NCBI GenBank assembly: GCA_028702395.1
Contig: JAQVOV010000035.1
Location: forward strand, 1-13,082
Origin: Candidatus Omnitrophota bacterium
GTDB taxonomy: Bacteria > Omnitrophota > Gorgyraeia > JABMRN01
Direction of reading: 5' to 3'
Length of the DNA: 13,082 nt
Shown here: positions 4,660 through 12,568 of the stretch, piece by piece
How positions within the stretch are numbered: the first letter of the stretch is position 1
Layout: each line of letters opens with the position of its first letter
Made by a program: the position numbers and the translations under genes
Notes under the pieces: model-generated
Database searches by the model: none
What the model was told of the DNA's origin: nothing
What the model saw: only the letters and a program-made list of their open reading frames with translations

Positions 4660-4672
4660 CTGTGGAGGGATT

Positions 4673-7600
4673 ATGTGCAACAAAAAAATCGGATATCCAA
4701 AAAAACAAGGCTTATATGATCCTGCATATGAACATGATGCTTGCGGGGTTGGTTTTGTTTGCAATATAAACGGAGAAAGATCTTACGATATTATTGACAA
4801 AGCAATACAGGTACTTGTTCATATGTCACATAGAGGATCAGTTGGTGCAGATCCTTTAACAGGTGATGGCGCAGGGTTACTACTTCAAATTCCTGATAAA
4901 TTTTATAGGGAACTTTTGTCAGAAAATAATAACAAATTACCTTTAGCTGGTAAATATGGGACAGGTATATTATTTTTACCTGCTGATGCAGTTGAGTTGG
5001 AGTTTTGCAAAAAAGAAATTGAAAAGATCATTGCAGAAGAAGAACAGTTTTTTGTTCAGTGGAGAGTTGTTCCTGTAAATGATTCTGTTATTGGTAGAAC
5101 TGCCAAAGAAACACAGCCCATGATACTTCAAGTTTTTATAGAGGCAAACTCTTCCTTAAAAGATCAGATGGCTTTTGAAAGAAAATTATATGTTATTCGC
5201 AAAAGAGCTGAAAATTTGATCTTAAATTCAAAGATCAAAAATAAGCAGAGCTTTTATATAAATAGTCTTTCTTCCAGAACAATAGTCTATAAAGGGCTTT
5301 TAACACCTGAACAAGTAAAGCCGTATTACATGGATCTGCAGGATAATAGAATGGAAAGTGCACTTGCTTTAGTGCATTCACGTTATAGTACAAACACTTT
5401 TCCGACATGGGATCTTGCACAGCCATTTAGGTTTTTGGCTCATAATGGGGAAATTAATACTTTAAGAGGTAATATAAATTGGATGCATGCCAGAGAAAAA
5501 CATCTTGCACATGAAGTTTTTGGAGATGATATTGATAAGATCAAACCGATTGTTTGTGAAGGTAAAAGTGATTCTGCAACATTGGATAATGTTTTTGAAC
5601 TTCTTTGTTTAACAGGAAGATCTCTTTTTCATTCAATGCGAATGCTTGTGCCTTCTGCATGGGAAAAAGATGTTAATATGTCAGAAAAACTCAGGGATTT
5701 TTATAAATTCCATGCATGTTTTACAGAGCCTTGGGATGGACCTTCTGCTGTAGCTTTTACAGACGGGAAAAATATTGGAGCAGTGCTAGACAGAAATGGA
5801 TTAAGACCTGCAAGATATATTAAAACAAGATCAGGTTTTGTTGTAATGGCTTCAGAAATAGGGGTCCTTGATATTCCTGCATCTGATATTGAATGTTCAG
5901 GAAGGCTCGAACCAGGAAAAATGTTTTTTATTGATACTGAAAAAGGAAAAATAGTTGAAGACAATTCTATTAAAGAACAAATATCAAGTCAACAGCCCTA
6001 TTCAAAATGGGTAAAAGAAAACATGTTGGAACTTTATGATGTTAAACCTCCAAAGGCTAAAAATGAGGATATGGAAAATATTATTATTGAGCTTAAGGCT
6101 TTTGGTTATTCTAGGGAAGATCTCAAATTAATAATAAAACCTATGGCTTTTGATGCATTAGAACCTATTGGATCTATGGGTGTTGATTATCCTCATGCAT
6201 GTTTATCAAGTCATCCACAGATCATGTTTAACTATTTTAAACAGTTATTTGCACAAGTTACAAATCCGGCTATAGATCCTATAAGAGAAGAAATTGTCAT
6301 GAGTCTTGATAGTTATATTGGTACTATGTCGAATCTATTGAAAGAAACGCCACAGCATTCAAGGAAGATCCATATAAATCATCCGATATTGACTAATCAA
6401 GCGCTTAATAAAATAAAGAGTATTGATCAAAATGGATTTAAAACAAAGACCATTTCAATTTTATTTGAAAAGGATGATAAAAACGGATTTGAAAAAGTAT
6501 TGGAAAATATTTGCATAGAATCTGAAAAAGCTGTACAAGAAGGATTTTCTTTTATTCTTTTGACAGATAGAGGTGCAAATGAACAGTTTGTAAGTTTGCC
6601 TGTAATTTTAGCTACAGGAGCTGTACAGCATCATTTAGTAAGAAAGATGTTACGTACAAAATTAAGTATTATTGTAGAAAGCGCTGAGGTACGTGAAGTT
6701 CATCATTTTGCAGTATTGTTTGGATATGGGGTAGATTGTGTTAATCCGTATCTGGCTTATAAAGCTATCCAATTTCTTATTAATGATGGATCTTTAAATC
6801 TTTCTTATGAAGATGCAACCGCAAATTATATAAAAGCTTGTGAAAAAGGTATTCTTAAAATTCTTTCAAAAATAGGTATTTCTACATTGCGAAGTTATAA
6901 AGGTGCACAGATCTTTGAAATATTAGGAATAGCAGATGATGTTGTTAATAAGTATTTTACTGGGACAGCTTCTCGTATTGGAGGAGTGTCTCTTGATGGA
7001 TTAAAACAAGAAACACTTAAACGTCATAGCATGGCATATAGTGAATTTGCAAAACAAGATCCGAATCTTTCTTCTGGAGGAATATATCAGTACAAAAGAG
7101 ATGGGGAATACCATTTATGGAATCCTGATACAATATCTGCTTTACAGGATTCAGTGAGAAATGAAAACTATAATAAGTACAAAGAATTTTCACGCCTTAT
7201 AAATGATCAGGCCTCACACCCGACAACTTTGAGGAGTTTGTTTAAGATAAAAAAATCCCCAATTGATATTGAGAAGGTTGAACCTGTTGAAAAGATATTA
7301 AAACGTTTTTGCACAGGAGCAATGAGTTTTGGATCAATAAGTCGTGGGGCACATGAATCTTTGGCTATTGCAATGAATAGAATCGGAGGAAGATCAAATA
7401 CCGGCGAAGGTGGAGAAGACCCAGCTAGGTTTACACCTATGGCGAATGGTGATTCTACAAGAAGCTCAATCAAACAAGTTGCATCAGGTCGTTTTGGTGT
7501 AAATACAAATTATTTGATGAATTGTGATGAAATTCAGATCAAAATAGCACAAGGAGCTAAGCCAGGTGAAGGAGGTCAGCTTCCAGGACATAAAGTAAGT

Positions 7601-9208
7601 TCTACGATAGCAAGGATAAGATATACTACAGCAGGTGTAACTTTAATTTCTCCACCACCTCATCATGATATATATTCTATTGAGGATCTTGCACAGCTTA
7701 TTTTTGATCTAAAGAATGTAAATCCGAGAGCGCGGATAAGTGTTAAGCTTGTTTCCGAAGTTGGAGTAGGAACAATTGCTGCAGGTGTATCAAAAGCACA
7801 TGCAGATATGATATTGATATCTGGTGCAGATGGAGGGACAGGTGCTTCACCGAAAAGTTCAATACGGCATACAGGGTTACCGTGGGAATTAGGGCTTTCT
7901 GAGACCCACCAAACACTTGTGCTTAATGATCTTCGAACACGGGTAAAATTACAGGCAGATGGGCAAATGCGTACAGGACGTGATGTTATTATGGCAGCTT
8001 TGCTTGGTGCTGATGAATATGGGTTCTGTACAGCTGCTTTAATTACTGTTGGATGTGTAATGCTAAGACACTGTCATTTAAATAATTGTTCAGTTGGTGT
8101 AGCAACACAAGATGAGCTTTTAGAAAAAAGATTTCAAGGAAAACCTGAATATGTTGTTAATTACATGAAATTTGTTGCACAAGAAGTTCGTGAAATACTT
8201 GCAGAAATTGGTTGTAAAACAATAGAGGAAGCTATTGGACGAACTGATCTTATTGAAATAAATTCAGAGCTTATTCCTGAAAAAGCAAAGGGTTTGGATT
8301 TTTCAAAGATCTTGTATAAGCCAAAACAAACTAAAACAACGTGGCTTCATAAGGGTTTTTCAAGTGATATTATCGTTGAAGAAGTTTTAGATAGGCAGCT
8401 GATCGAAAAAGCAAAAGATGCAATTCATTCCAACCAGGTAGTTAACATTGATTCACCGATACGCAATTTCAATAGAACTACTGGTGCAATGCTTAGTGGA
8501 GAGGTATGCAAATATCATGGTGATTCAGGACTTTCTGAAGATTCTATTGTATGCAATTTCAAAGGGATAGCAGGGCAAAGTTTTGGTGCTTGGCTTGCAA
8601 AAGGTGTAACCTTCAAATTAGAAGGTCTTGCAAATGATTATGTTGGAAAAGGTATTTCAGGCGGTAAGATAATTATTTATCCTGAAAAGAACAGTGGTTT
8701 TTCTAATGGACGAAATGTTATTGTTGGAAACACTACTTTTTATGGTGCTATATCAGGAGAAGCTTATATACGCGGAGTTGCTGGAGAAAGATTCTGTATT
8801 AGAAACTCAGGACTGTATGCTGTTATTGAAGGAGTTGGAGATCATGGTTGTGAGTATATGACAGGTGGACGTGTTGTTATTTTAGGGGAAACAGGTCGTA
8901 ATTTTGCAGCAGGTATGTCAGGAGGTATTGCTTATATATATGATCCAAATAAAACCTTTCTTTCTCGGTGTAATATGGAAATGGTTGAGTTTGATCAGAT
9001 CCAAGAACAAGATAAAAAAGATATTCATTATTTACTGCAAAATCAATTTAGATATACTCAAAGTATTAAAGCTGCTTTGATCATAAACGATTTTCAAAAT
9101 AGCTTGAAAGATTTCATAAAAGTAATGCCAACAGAGTATAAACGTGTGTTAGAGACAATGAAACAAACAGAAGATGCGCTTAATTGTTCGGAGGTATCAG
9201 ATGGGTGA
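4673..9208 (+). CDS. gltB: Glutamate synthase (NADPH) large subunit, GltB
   Basis: This 1,511-residue alpha subunit of GOGAT converts glutamine and 2-oxoglutarate to two glutamates together with GltD. Its domains are in standard order. A class II glutamine amidotransferase begins at Cys24 (Ala-Cys-Gly-Val-Gly-Phe) after a 23-residue propeptide removed in the mature enzyme, with His235-Ser-Arg-Tyr-Ser-Thr and His257-Asn-Gly-Glu. A central domain follows (about 470-760), then the FMN/2-oxoglutarate synthase domain (about 800-1170) with Gly911-Glu-Gly-Gly-Glu. The 3Fe-4S ligands are Cys1128, Cys1134 and Cys1139 (C-x5-C-x4-C). The C-terminal GXGXG beta-helix spans about 1260-1440. Length is normal. 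I chose ATG 4673 because GGAGGGA lies just upstream; an in-frame TTG at 4616 has no such site and lies inside a leader inverted repeat. The 3' end overlaps gltD by 8 bp, which implies translational coupling. Confidence 0.98.
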   Translation: MCNKKIGYPKKQGLYDPAYEHDACGVGFVCNINGERSYDIIDKAIQVLVHMSHRGSVGADPLTGDGAGLLLQIPDKFYRELLSENNNKLPLAGKYGTGILFLPADAVELEFCKKEIEKIIAEEEQFFVQWRVVPVNDSVIGRTAKETQPMILQVFIEANSSLKDQMAFERKLYVIRKRAENLILNSKIKNKQSFYINSLSSRTIVYKGLLTPEQVKPYYMDLQDNRMESALALVHSRYSTNTFPTWDLAQPFRFLAHNGEINTLRGNINWMHAREKHLAHEVFGDDIDKIKPIVCEGKSDSATLDNVFELLCLTGRSLFHSMRMLVPSAWEKDVNMSEKLRDFYKFHACFTEPWDGPSAVAFTDGKNIGAVLDRNGLRPARYIKTRSGFVVMASEIGVLDIPASDIECSGRLEPGKMFFIDTEKGKIVEDNSIKEQISSQQPYSKWVKENMLELYDVKPPKAKNEDMENIIIELKAFGYSREDLKLIIKPMAFDALEPIGSMGVDYPHACLSSHPQIMFNYFKQLFAQVTNPAIDPIREEIVMSLDSYIGTMSNLLKETPQHSRKIHINHPILTNQALNKIKSIDQNGFKTKTISILFEKDDKNGFEKVLENICIESEKAVQEGFSFILLTDRGANEQFVSLPVILATGAVQHHLVRKMLRTKLSIIVESAEVREVHHFAVLFGYGVDCVNPYLAYKAIQFLINDGSLNLSYEDATANYIKACEKGILKILSKIGISTLRSYKGAQIFEILGIADDVVNKYFTGTASRIGGVSLDGLKQETLKRHSMAYSEFAKQDPNLSSGGIYQYKRDGEYHLWNPDTISALQDSVRNENYNKYKEFSRLINDQASHPTTLRSLFKIKKSPIDIEKVEPVEKILKRFCTGAMSFGSISRGAHESLAIAMNRIGGRSNTGEGGEDPARFTPMANGDSTRSSIKQVASGRFGVNTNYLMNCDEIQIKIAQGAKPGEGGQLPGHKVSSTIARIRYTTAGVTLISPPPHHDIYSIEDLAQLIFDLKNVNPRARISVKLVSEVGVGTIAAGVSKAHADMILISGADGGTGASPKSSIRHTGLPWELGLSETHQTLVLNDLRTRVKLQADGQMRTGRDVIMAALLGADEYGFCTAALITVGCVMLRHCHLNNCSVGVATQDELLEKRFQGKPEYVVNYMKFVAQEVREILAEIGCKTIEEAIGRTDLIEINSELIPEKAKGLDFSKILYKPKQTKTTWLHKGFSSDIIVEEVLDRQLIEKAKDAIHSNQVVNIDSPIRNFNRTTGAMLSGEVCKYHGDSGLSEDSIVCNFKGIAGQSFGAWLAKGVTFKLEGLANDYVGKGISGGKIIIYPEKNSGFSNGRNVIVGNTTFYGAISGEAYIRGVAGERFCIRNSGLYAVIEGVGDHGCEYMTGGRVVILGETGRNFAAGMSGGIAYIYDPNKTFLSRCNMEMVEFDQIQEQDKKDIHYLLQNQFRYTQSIKAALIINDFQNSLKDFIKVMPTEYKRVLETMKQTEDALNCSEVSDG
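9190..9195 (+). promoter_or_regulatory. Ribosome binding site of gltD, inside gltB
   Basis: GGAGGT lies five bases before the ATG at 9201, within the last codons of gltB. It selects 9201 over the in-frame ATG at 9174, which has no Shine-Dalgarno sequence at a suitable distance. Confidence 0.8.
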
Positions 9209-10646
9209 TTTTAACAAATTTTTAAGAATAAACAGAGAAAAAACAGTTTATCGTCCCATTGAAGAGAGGACTAAAGATTATAAGGAAGTAGCTGTTGCGA
9301 GAAATACTGCTTCTTCGATCGAACAAAGTAACAGATGCATGGATTGCGGAACTCCATTTTGTCATTGGGGATGTGCTGTTGGTAATTATATTCCTGAATG
9401 GAATGCCTTATTAGCAGAAGGAAAATGGGATAAAGCATATGAGCTTCTGATAGCAAATAATAACTTGCCTGAAGTTACAGGAAGGATATGTCCTGCTCTT
9501 TGTGAATCTGCCTGTGTTCTTGGAATAAATGATGAACCAATAACATGTAGGGAAAATGAACTTGCAATAGTTGAATATGCTTTTCAAAATAATATCGTAA
9601 AACCGAAAAAGCCTCAAAAAAGAACCGGGAAAAAAGTTGCTGTCATAGGGTCAGGGCCTGCAGGGCTTTCAGCAGCAGACCAGCTAAATAAAGCGGGTCA
9701 TTATGTGACAGTTTTTGAAAAAAATATGAAACTGGGTGGGATCATGAGATATGGGATCCCTGATTTTAAACTTGAAAAATCGATACTTGATAGAAGAATA
9801 AAAGTATGGGAAAAAGAAGGAATAGAATTTAAAACAGGGGTTAATGTTTCAACAGACATACAAACACAGGATATCTTAACCAAATATGATGCTGTTTGCC
9901 TTGCAGGAGGTTCTGAAAAACCCAGGGATCTTTCTGTTGAAGGTCGCGACCTTGATGGCATATTTTTTGCAATGGATTATCTTTCTTTGCAGAACAGGGT
10001 TGTTTCATCGGAGGATGTCAGCAAATATAAAAATATAAATGCAAAGAATAAAAAAGTCGTTGTTATTGGAGGAGGAGATACAGGTTCTGACTGTGTTGGT
10101 ACCGCAGTTCGTCAAGGTGCACTGTCTATTACACAAATTGAGGTTTTGCCAAAACCTCCGGTCGATAGAATGATCTCTCAACCTTGGCCAACTCATCCGA
10201 CTTTGTTTAAAACAACATCGTCACATGAAGAAGGTGTTCAAAGATATTGGAGCGTTTTAACCAAAGCTTTTGCTGGAGATAACGGTAAAATTGAAAAATT
10301 AAAATGCGTTAAGGTTGGATTTGAACAAGCAACGCCTAAAGATAGCCTTATAATGAAAGAAATTGCTGGAAGTGAATTTGAGATCCAAGCGGACCTTGTT
10401 ATACTCGCAGTAGGTTTTTTGGCTCCTGAACATAAAGGGCTTTTAACGGATCTTAATGTTGAATATGATCAAAGAGGAAATGTTAAGACAGATCAATCCA
10501 ATAAAACAACAGTGGCAAAGGTTTTCGCAGCAGGGGATCTTCGAAGAGGCCAATCTTTAGTTGTTTGGGCTATTTCAGAAGGAAGAAAGACAGCACATTT
10601 TATTGATAAGTATTTGATGGGAAAGAGTGATTTACCTATAATTTAG
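9201..10646 (+). CDS. gltD: Glutamate synthase (NADPH) small subunit, GltD
   Basis: This 481-residue beta subunit takes electrons from NAD(P)H through FAD and passes them by Fe-S clusters to GltB. The N-terminal Fe-S region has Cys46, Cys49, Cys54 and Cys58, then Cys97, Cys101 and Cys105, the pattern for two 4Fe-4S clusters. The FAD Rossmann motif is Gly150-x-Gly152-x-x-Gly155. A second dinucleotide motif, Gly290-Gly-Gly-Asp-Thr-Gly295, is the NADPH site. A C-terminal Ala-Gly-Asp-Leu-Arg-Arg-Gly segment completes the FAD site. Length is typical for the family. Related flavoproteins such as dihydropyrimidine dehydrogenase subunits share this fold, but the 8-bp overlap with gltB settles the assignment. 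The start at 9201 is set by GGAGGT. Confidence 0.97.
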   Translation: MGDFNKFLRINREKTVYRPIEERTKDYKEVAVARNTASSIEQSNRCMDCGTPFCHWGCAVGNYIPEWNALLAEGKWDKAYELLIANNNLPEVTGRICPALCESACVLGINDEPITCRENELAIVEYAFQNNIVKPKKPQKRTGKKVAVIGSGPAGLSAADQLNKAGHYVTVFEKNMKLGGIMRYGIPDFKLEKSILDRRIKVWEKEGIEFKTGVNVSTDIQTQDILTKYDAVCLAGGSEKPRDLSVEGRDLDGIFFAMDYLSLQNRVVSSEDVSKYKNINAKNKKVVVIGGGDTGSDCVGTAVRQGALSITQIEVLPKPPVDRMISQPWPTHPTLFKTTSSHEEGVQRYWSVLTKAFAGDNGKIEKLKCVKVGFEQATPKDSLIMKEIAGSEFEIQADLVILAVGFLAPEHKGLLTDLNVEYDQRGNVKTDQSNKTTVAKVFAAGDLRRGQSLVVWAISEGRKTAHFIDKYLMGKSDLPII

Positions 10647-10670
10647 GGTTAATAGGACTTTAAGGAAAAA

Positions 10671-10720
10671 GTAAAAAGGTAAAAGCTTGCCTGCCGGCAG
10701 GCAGGCTTTTTCTTTTATAC
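10671..10720. repeat. 50-bp imperfect palindrome between gltD and pyrG (likely terminator)
   Basis: The arms 10671-10695 and 10696-10720 agree over 25 positions apart from two mismatches and two G-U pairs. The GC-rich heart is GCCTGCCGGCAGGC, flanked by A-rich DNA on the left and T-rich DNA on the right, so it can act as a terminator for gltBD. From memory, palindromes with this CTGCCGGCAG core are scattered through many uncultured bacterial genomes, so it may be a dispersed repeat serving as a terminator. The pyrG ribosome binding site AAGGAG (10730-10735) begins ten bases later. Confidence 0.7.
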
Positions 10721-10743
10721 TTTAACACAAAGGAGTTAGTTAA

Positions 10744-12342
10744 ATGCCAAAATACATTTTTATTACGGGTGGGGTTGTTTCAAGTTTAGGTAAAGGATTA
10801 GCAGCAGCATCCATTGCAAAACTTTTAGAAGCACGTGGATTGAATGTCTCGATAATGAAATGTGATCCGTATATAAATGTAGATCCTGGTACAATGAATC
10901 CTTTTCAACATGGAGAAGTATATGTTACGGATGATGGGGCAGAAACTGATCTTGACCTTGGTCATTATGAAAGATTTTCTTCTGTAAAACTCACTCAAGA
11001 TAATAATATTACTACAGGAAGGATCTATAATACGGTTATTAATAAGGAAAGAAAAGGCGAATATCTTGGGAAAACTGTTCAGGTCATTCCGCATATTACT
11101 GATGAGATCAAAAAAGGAATAAAAAAAGTAGGAGCTCAAAAAAGTCTTGATGTACTAATTGTAGAAATTGGCGGAACAGTAGGAGATATTGAAGGGTTGC
11201 CATTTCTTGAAGCTATTAGACAATTTTCTTTAGAAAATAAGCGTGAAGATACAATGTTCATTCATCTTACATTAATTCCTTATATTAAAAGTGCAGATGA
11301 ACAGAAAACCAAACCAACACAACATAGTGTTGGGAAATTACGAGAAATAGGAATTCAGGCTGATATGCTTTTGTGTAGATGTGAAAAACCATTTAGCGCA
11401 TCAGCAAGCGAAAAAATAGCACTTTTCTGCAATGTTCATAAAGAAGATGTTATACAAGGGTTAGATGTATCTACAATATATGAAGTTCCATTATCTTTTA
11501 AAAAACAGGATGTTGATAAAAAGATCTTACGAAGACTTAGATTAAAAGGGAAAAAAAGTAAGATAGAGAGTTGGGAAACAAATGTAGTAAATGTTATAAA
11601 AAATCCTACTTCTACTGTGAAAATAGCTGTAGTAGGTAAATATATAACTTTACAGGATGCATATAAATCGATATATGAAGCTTTAACTCATGGGGGGATA
11701 GCAAATAGAGTAAAAGTGGAGATCATTCGTATTGATTCCGAAAATGTCAACGAAAGTAATTATAGAGAGCTTTTTAAAAGTGTAGACGGGATACTTGTTC
11801 CTGGAGGATTTGGAACTAGAGGGATCGAAGGTAAGATCCTTTCAATTAAATATGCTCGAGAAAACAATCGTCCTTTTTTAGGGATATGTCTTGGTATGCA
11901 GACAGCAGTTATTGAATTTGCTCGAAATGTTTGCGGATTTAAAAATGCAAATTCAATGGAGTTCAATATGAAAACAAAGTATCCTGTCATATCTCTTATG
12001 GAAAAACAAAAATCAATAGTTAATATGGGTGGAACAATGCGTTTAGGTGCATATGCGTGTAAGATAGCACCTAAAACAAAAGCTCATCAAGCATATAAAA
12101 AGACAGCTATAAGTGAAAGACATAGACATAGATTTGAATTTAATAGTGAATTTAAAAATAAGCTTGAGGCAAAAGGTATGATCTTTTCAGGAATTAATCC
12201 TAAAACTAAACTTGTAGAGATAGTTGAAATAAAAGATCATCCTTGGTTTATTGCTTGTCAATTTCATCCTGAATTTCAGTCTAAACCGGATAAAGCACAT
12301 CCGTTGTTTAAAGGCTTTGTAACTGCTTCATTAAAAAAATAG
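10744..12342 (+). CDS. pyrG: CTP synthase (glutamine-hydrolysing)
   Basis: PyrG is a cytosolic enzyme that makes CTP from UTP with ATP and glutamine, the last step of de novo pyrimidine nucleotide synthesis. The 532 residues comprise a synthetase domain (about 1-265) and a class I glutamine amidotransferase domain (about 290-530). The ATP loop Gly10-Val-Val-Ser-Ser-Leu-Gly-Lys17-Gly is present, as is the Asp-Pro-Tyr-Ile-Asn-Val-Asp-Pro-Gly-Thr-Met segment. Glu141 followed by Gly-Gly-Thr-Val-Gly-Asp is the metal/nucleotide site. The amidotransferase triad is Cys382 (Gly-Ile-Cys-Leu-Gly-Met-Gln), His508 and Glu510, with the Gly-Gly-Phe-Gly loop at 354-357. Length and motifs are normal. The start is supported by AAGGAG at 10730-10735. 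The link to its neighbours is glutamine use; it probably has its own transcript, since a palindrome separates it from gltD. Confidence 0.98.
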   Translation: MPKYIFITGGVVSSLGKGLAAASIAKLLEARGLNVSIMKCDPYINVDPGTMNPFQHGEVYVTDDGAETDLDLGHYERFSSVKLTQDNNITTGRIYNTVINKERKGEYLGKTVQVIPHITDEIKKGIKKVGAQKSLDVLIVEIGGTVGDIEGLPFLEAIRQFSLENKREDTMFIHLTLIPYIKSADEQKTKPTQHSVGKLREIGIQADMLLCRCEKPFSASASEKIALFCNVHKEDVIQGLDVSTIYEVPLSFKKQDVDKKILRRLRLKGKKSKIESWETNVVNVIKNPTSTVKIAVVGKYITLQDAYKSIYEALTHGGIANRVKVEIIRIDSENVNESNYRELFKSVDGILVPGGFGTRGIEGKILSIKYARENNRPFLGICLGMQTAVIEFARNVCGFKNANSMEFNMKTKYPVISLMEKQKSIVNMGGTMRLGAYACKIAPKTKAHQAYKKTAISERHRHRFEFNSEFKNKLEAKGMIFSGINPKTKLVEIVEIKDHPWFIACQFHPEFQSKPDKAHPLFKGFVTASLKK

Positions 12343-12359
12343 AGGCTTAGTTTTTTGCT

Positions 12360-12390
12360 GTTAGCTATGAGCTGCGAGCTAGTGGAGCGT
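12360..12390. repeat. Decayed heptamer array after pyrG (element E)
   Basis: Two adjacent units, ATGAGCT (12367-12373) and GCGAGCT (12374-12380), fit N-Y-G-N-G-Y-N. They are flanked by two poorer copies, GTTAGCT before and a shifted GGAGC-containing segment after. There is no inverted partner array or central hairpin, so this looks like one arm of an element of the same family as the spacers at 1944-2038. It lies between the pyrG stop and its terminator. Confidence 0.5.
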
Positions 12391-12406
12391 ACTGAAAGAC
12401 TTTTGT

Positions 12407-12435
12407 AAGGGTGCCTTGTGAGGCGCCCTTTTTTT
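12407..12435 (+). terminator. Rho-independent terminator of pyrG
   Basis: AAGGGTGCCT (12407-12416) pairs with AGGCGCCCTT (12421-12430), with one G-U pair and a TGTG loop, followed by a T-run to 12435. It lies 64 bp after the pyrG stop codon. Confidence 0.88.
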
Positions 12436-12446
12436 GTTTTTGAGAA

Positions 12447-12471
12447 AGGAGATAGACCAGGTCTGTCTCCT
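12447..12471. repeat. 25-bp palindrome after the pyrG terminator
   Basis: AGGAGATAGACC (12447-12458) and GGTCTGTCTCCT (12460-12471) are complementary except for one G-U position and are separated by a single A. No T-run follows on the + strand. It is a third type of compact palindrome in the window, besides those at 4413 and 10671. It could be a dispersed repeat, or an operator for the downstream gene, whose candidate promoter begins 26 bp later. Confidence 0.6.
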
Positions 12472-12496
12472 ATAAGAAAAACACATTATTCCCCAA

Positions 12497-12525
12497 TTGA
12501 CATATCAATATTTTTGTCGTACCAT
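12497..12525 (+). promoter_or_regulatory. Candidate promoter of the DUF4139-type gene
   Basis: A perfect -35 hexamer TTGACA (12497-12502) is followed after 17 bp by TACCAT (12520-12525, four of six -10 bases). A better -10 sequence, CATAAT at 12523-12528, would need a 20-bp spacer. Its position after a terminator and before an isolated gene supports a promoter here. Confidence 0.45.
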
Positions 12526-12568
12526 AATGATTAGATATTCAAAAAACGTTATACTAAAAGGGGGATGT

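Noticed and set aside
4616..4672. N-terminal extension of gltB from the TTG at 4616
   Set aside because: No Shine-Dalgarno sequence precedes it, it overlaps the leader inverted repeat, and the ATG at 4673 has GGAGGGA and gives a normal propeptide before Cys24.
2451..4672. Known glutamine riboswitch (glnA or Downstream-peptide motif) in the amtB or gltB leaders
   Set aside because: I could not find the conserved core sequences of those motifs. A covariance-model search with Rfam would be decisive.
9174..9200. Earlier ATG for gltD at 9174
   Set aside because: The ATG at 9201 has GGAGGT at the right distance and gives the usual N-terminus; the nine extra residues look like translated gltB tail and ribosome binding site.
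10716..10721. TATACT as a -10 box for pyrG
   Set aside because: It overlaps the end of the 50-bp palindrome, has no -35 hexamer at a suitable distance and would start transcription almost at the ribosome binding site.
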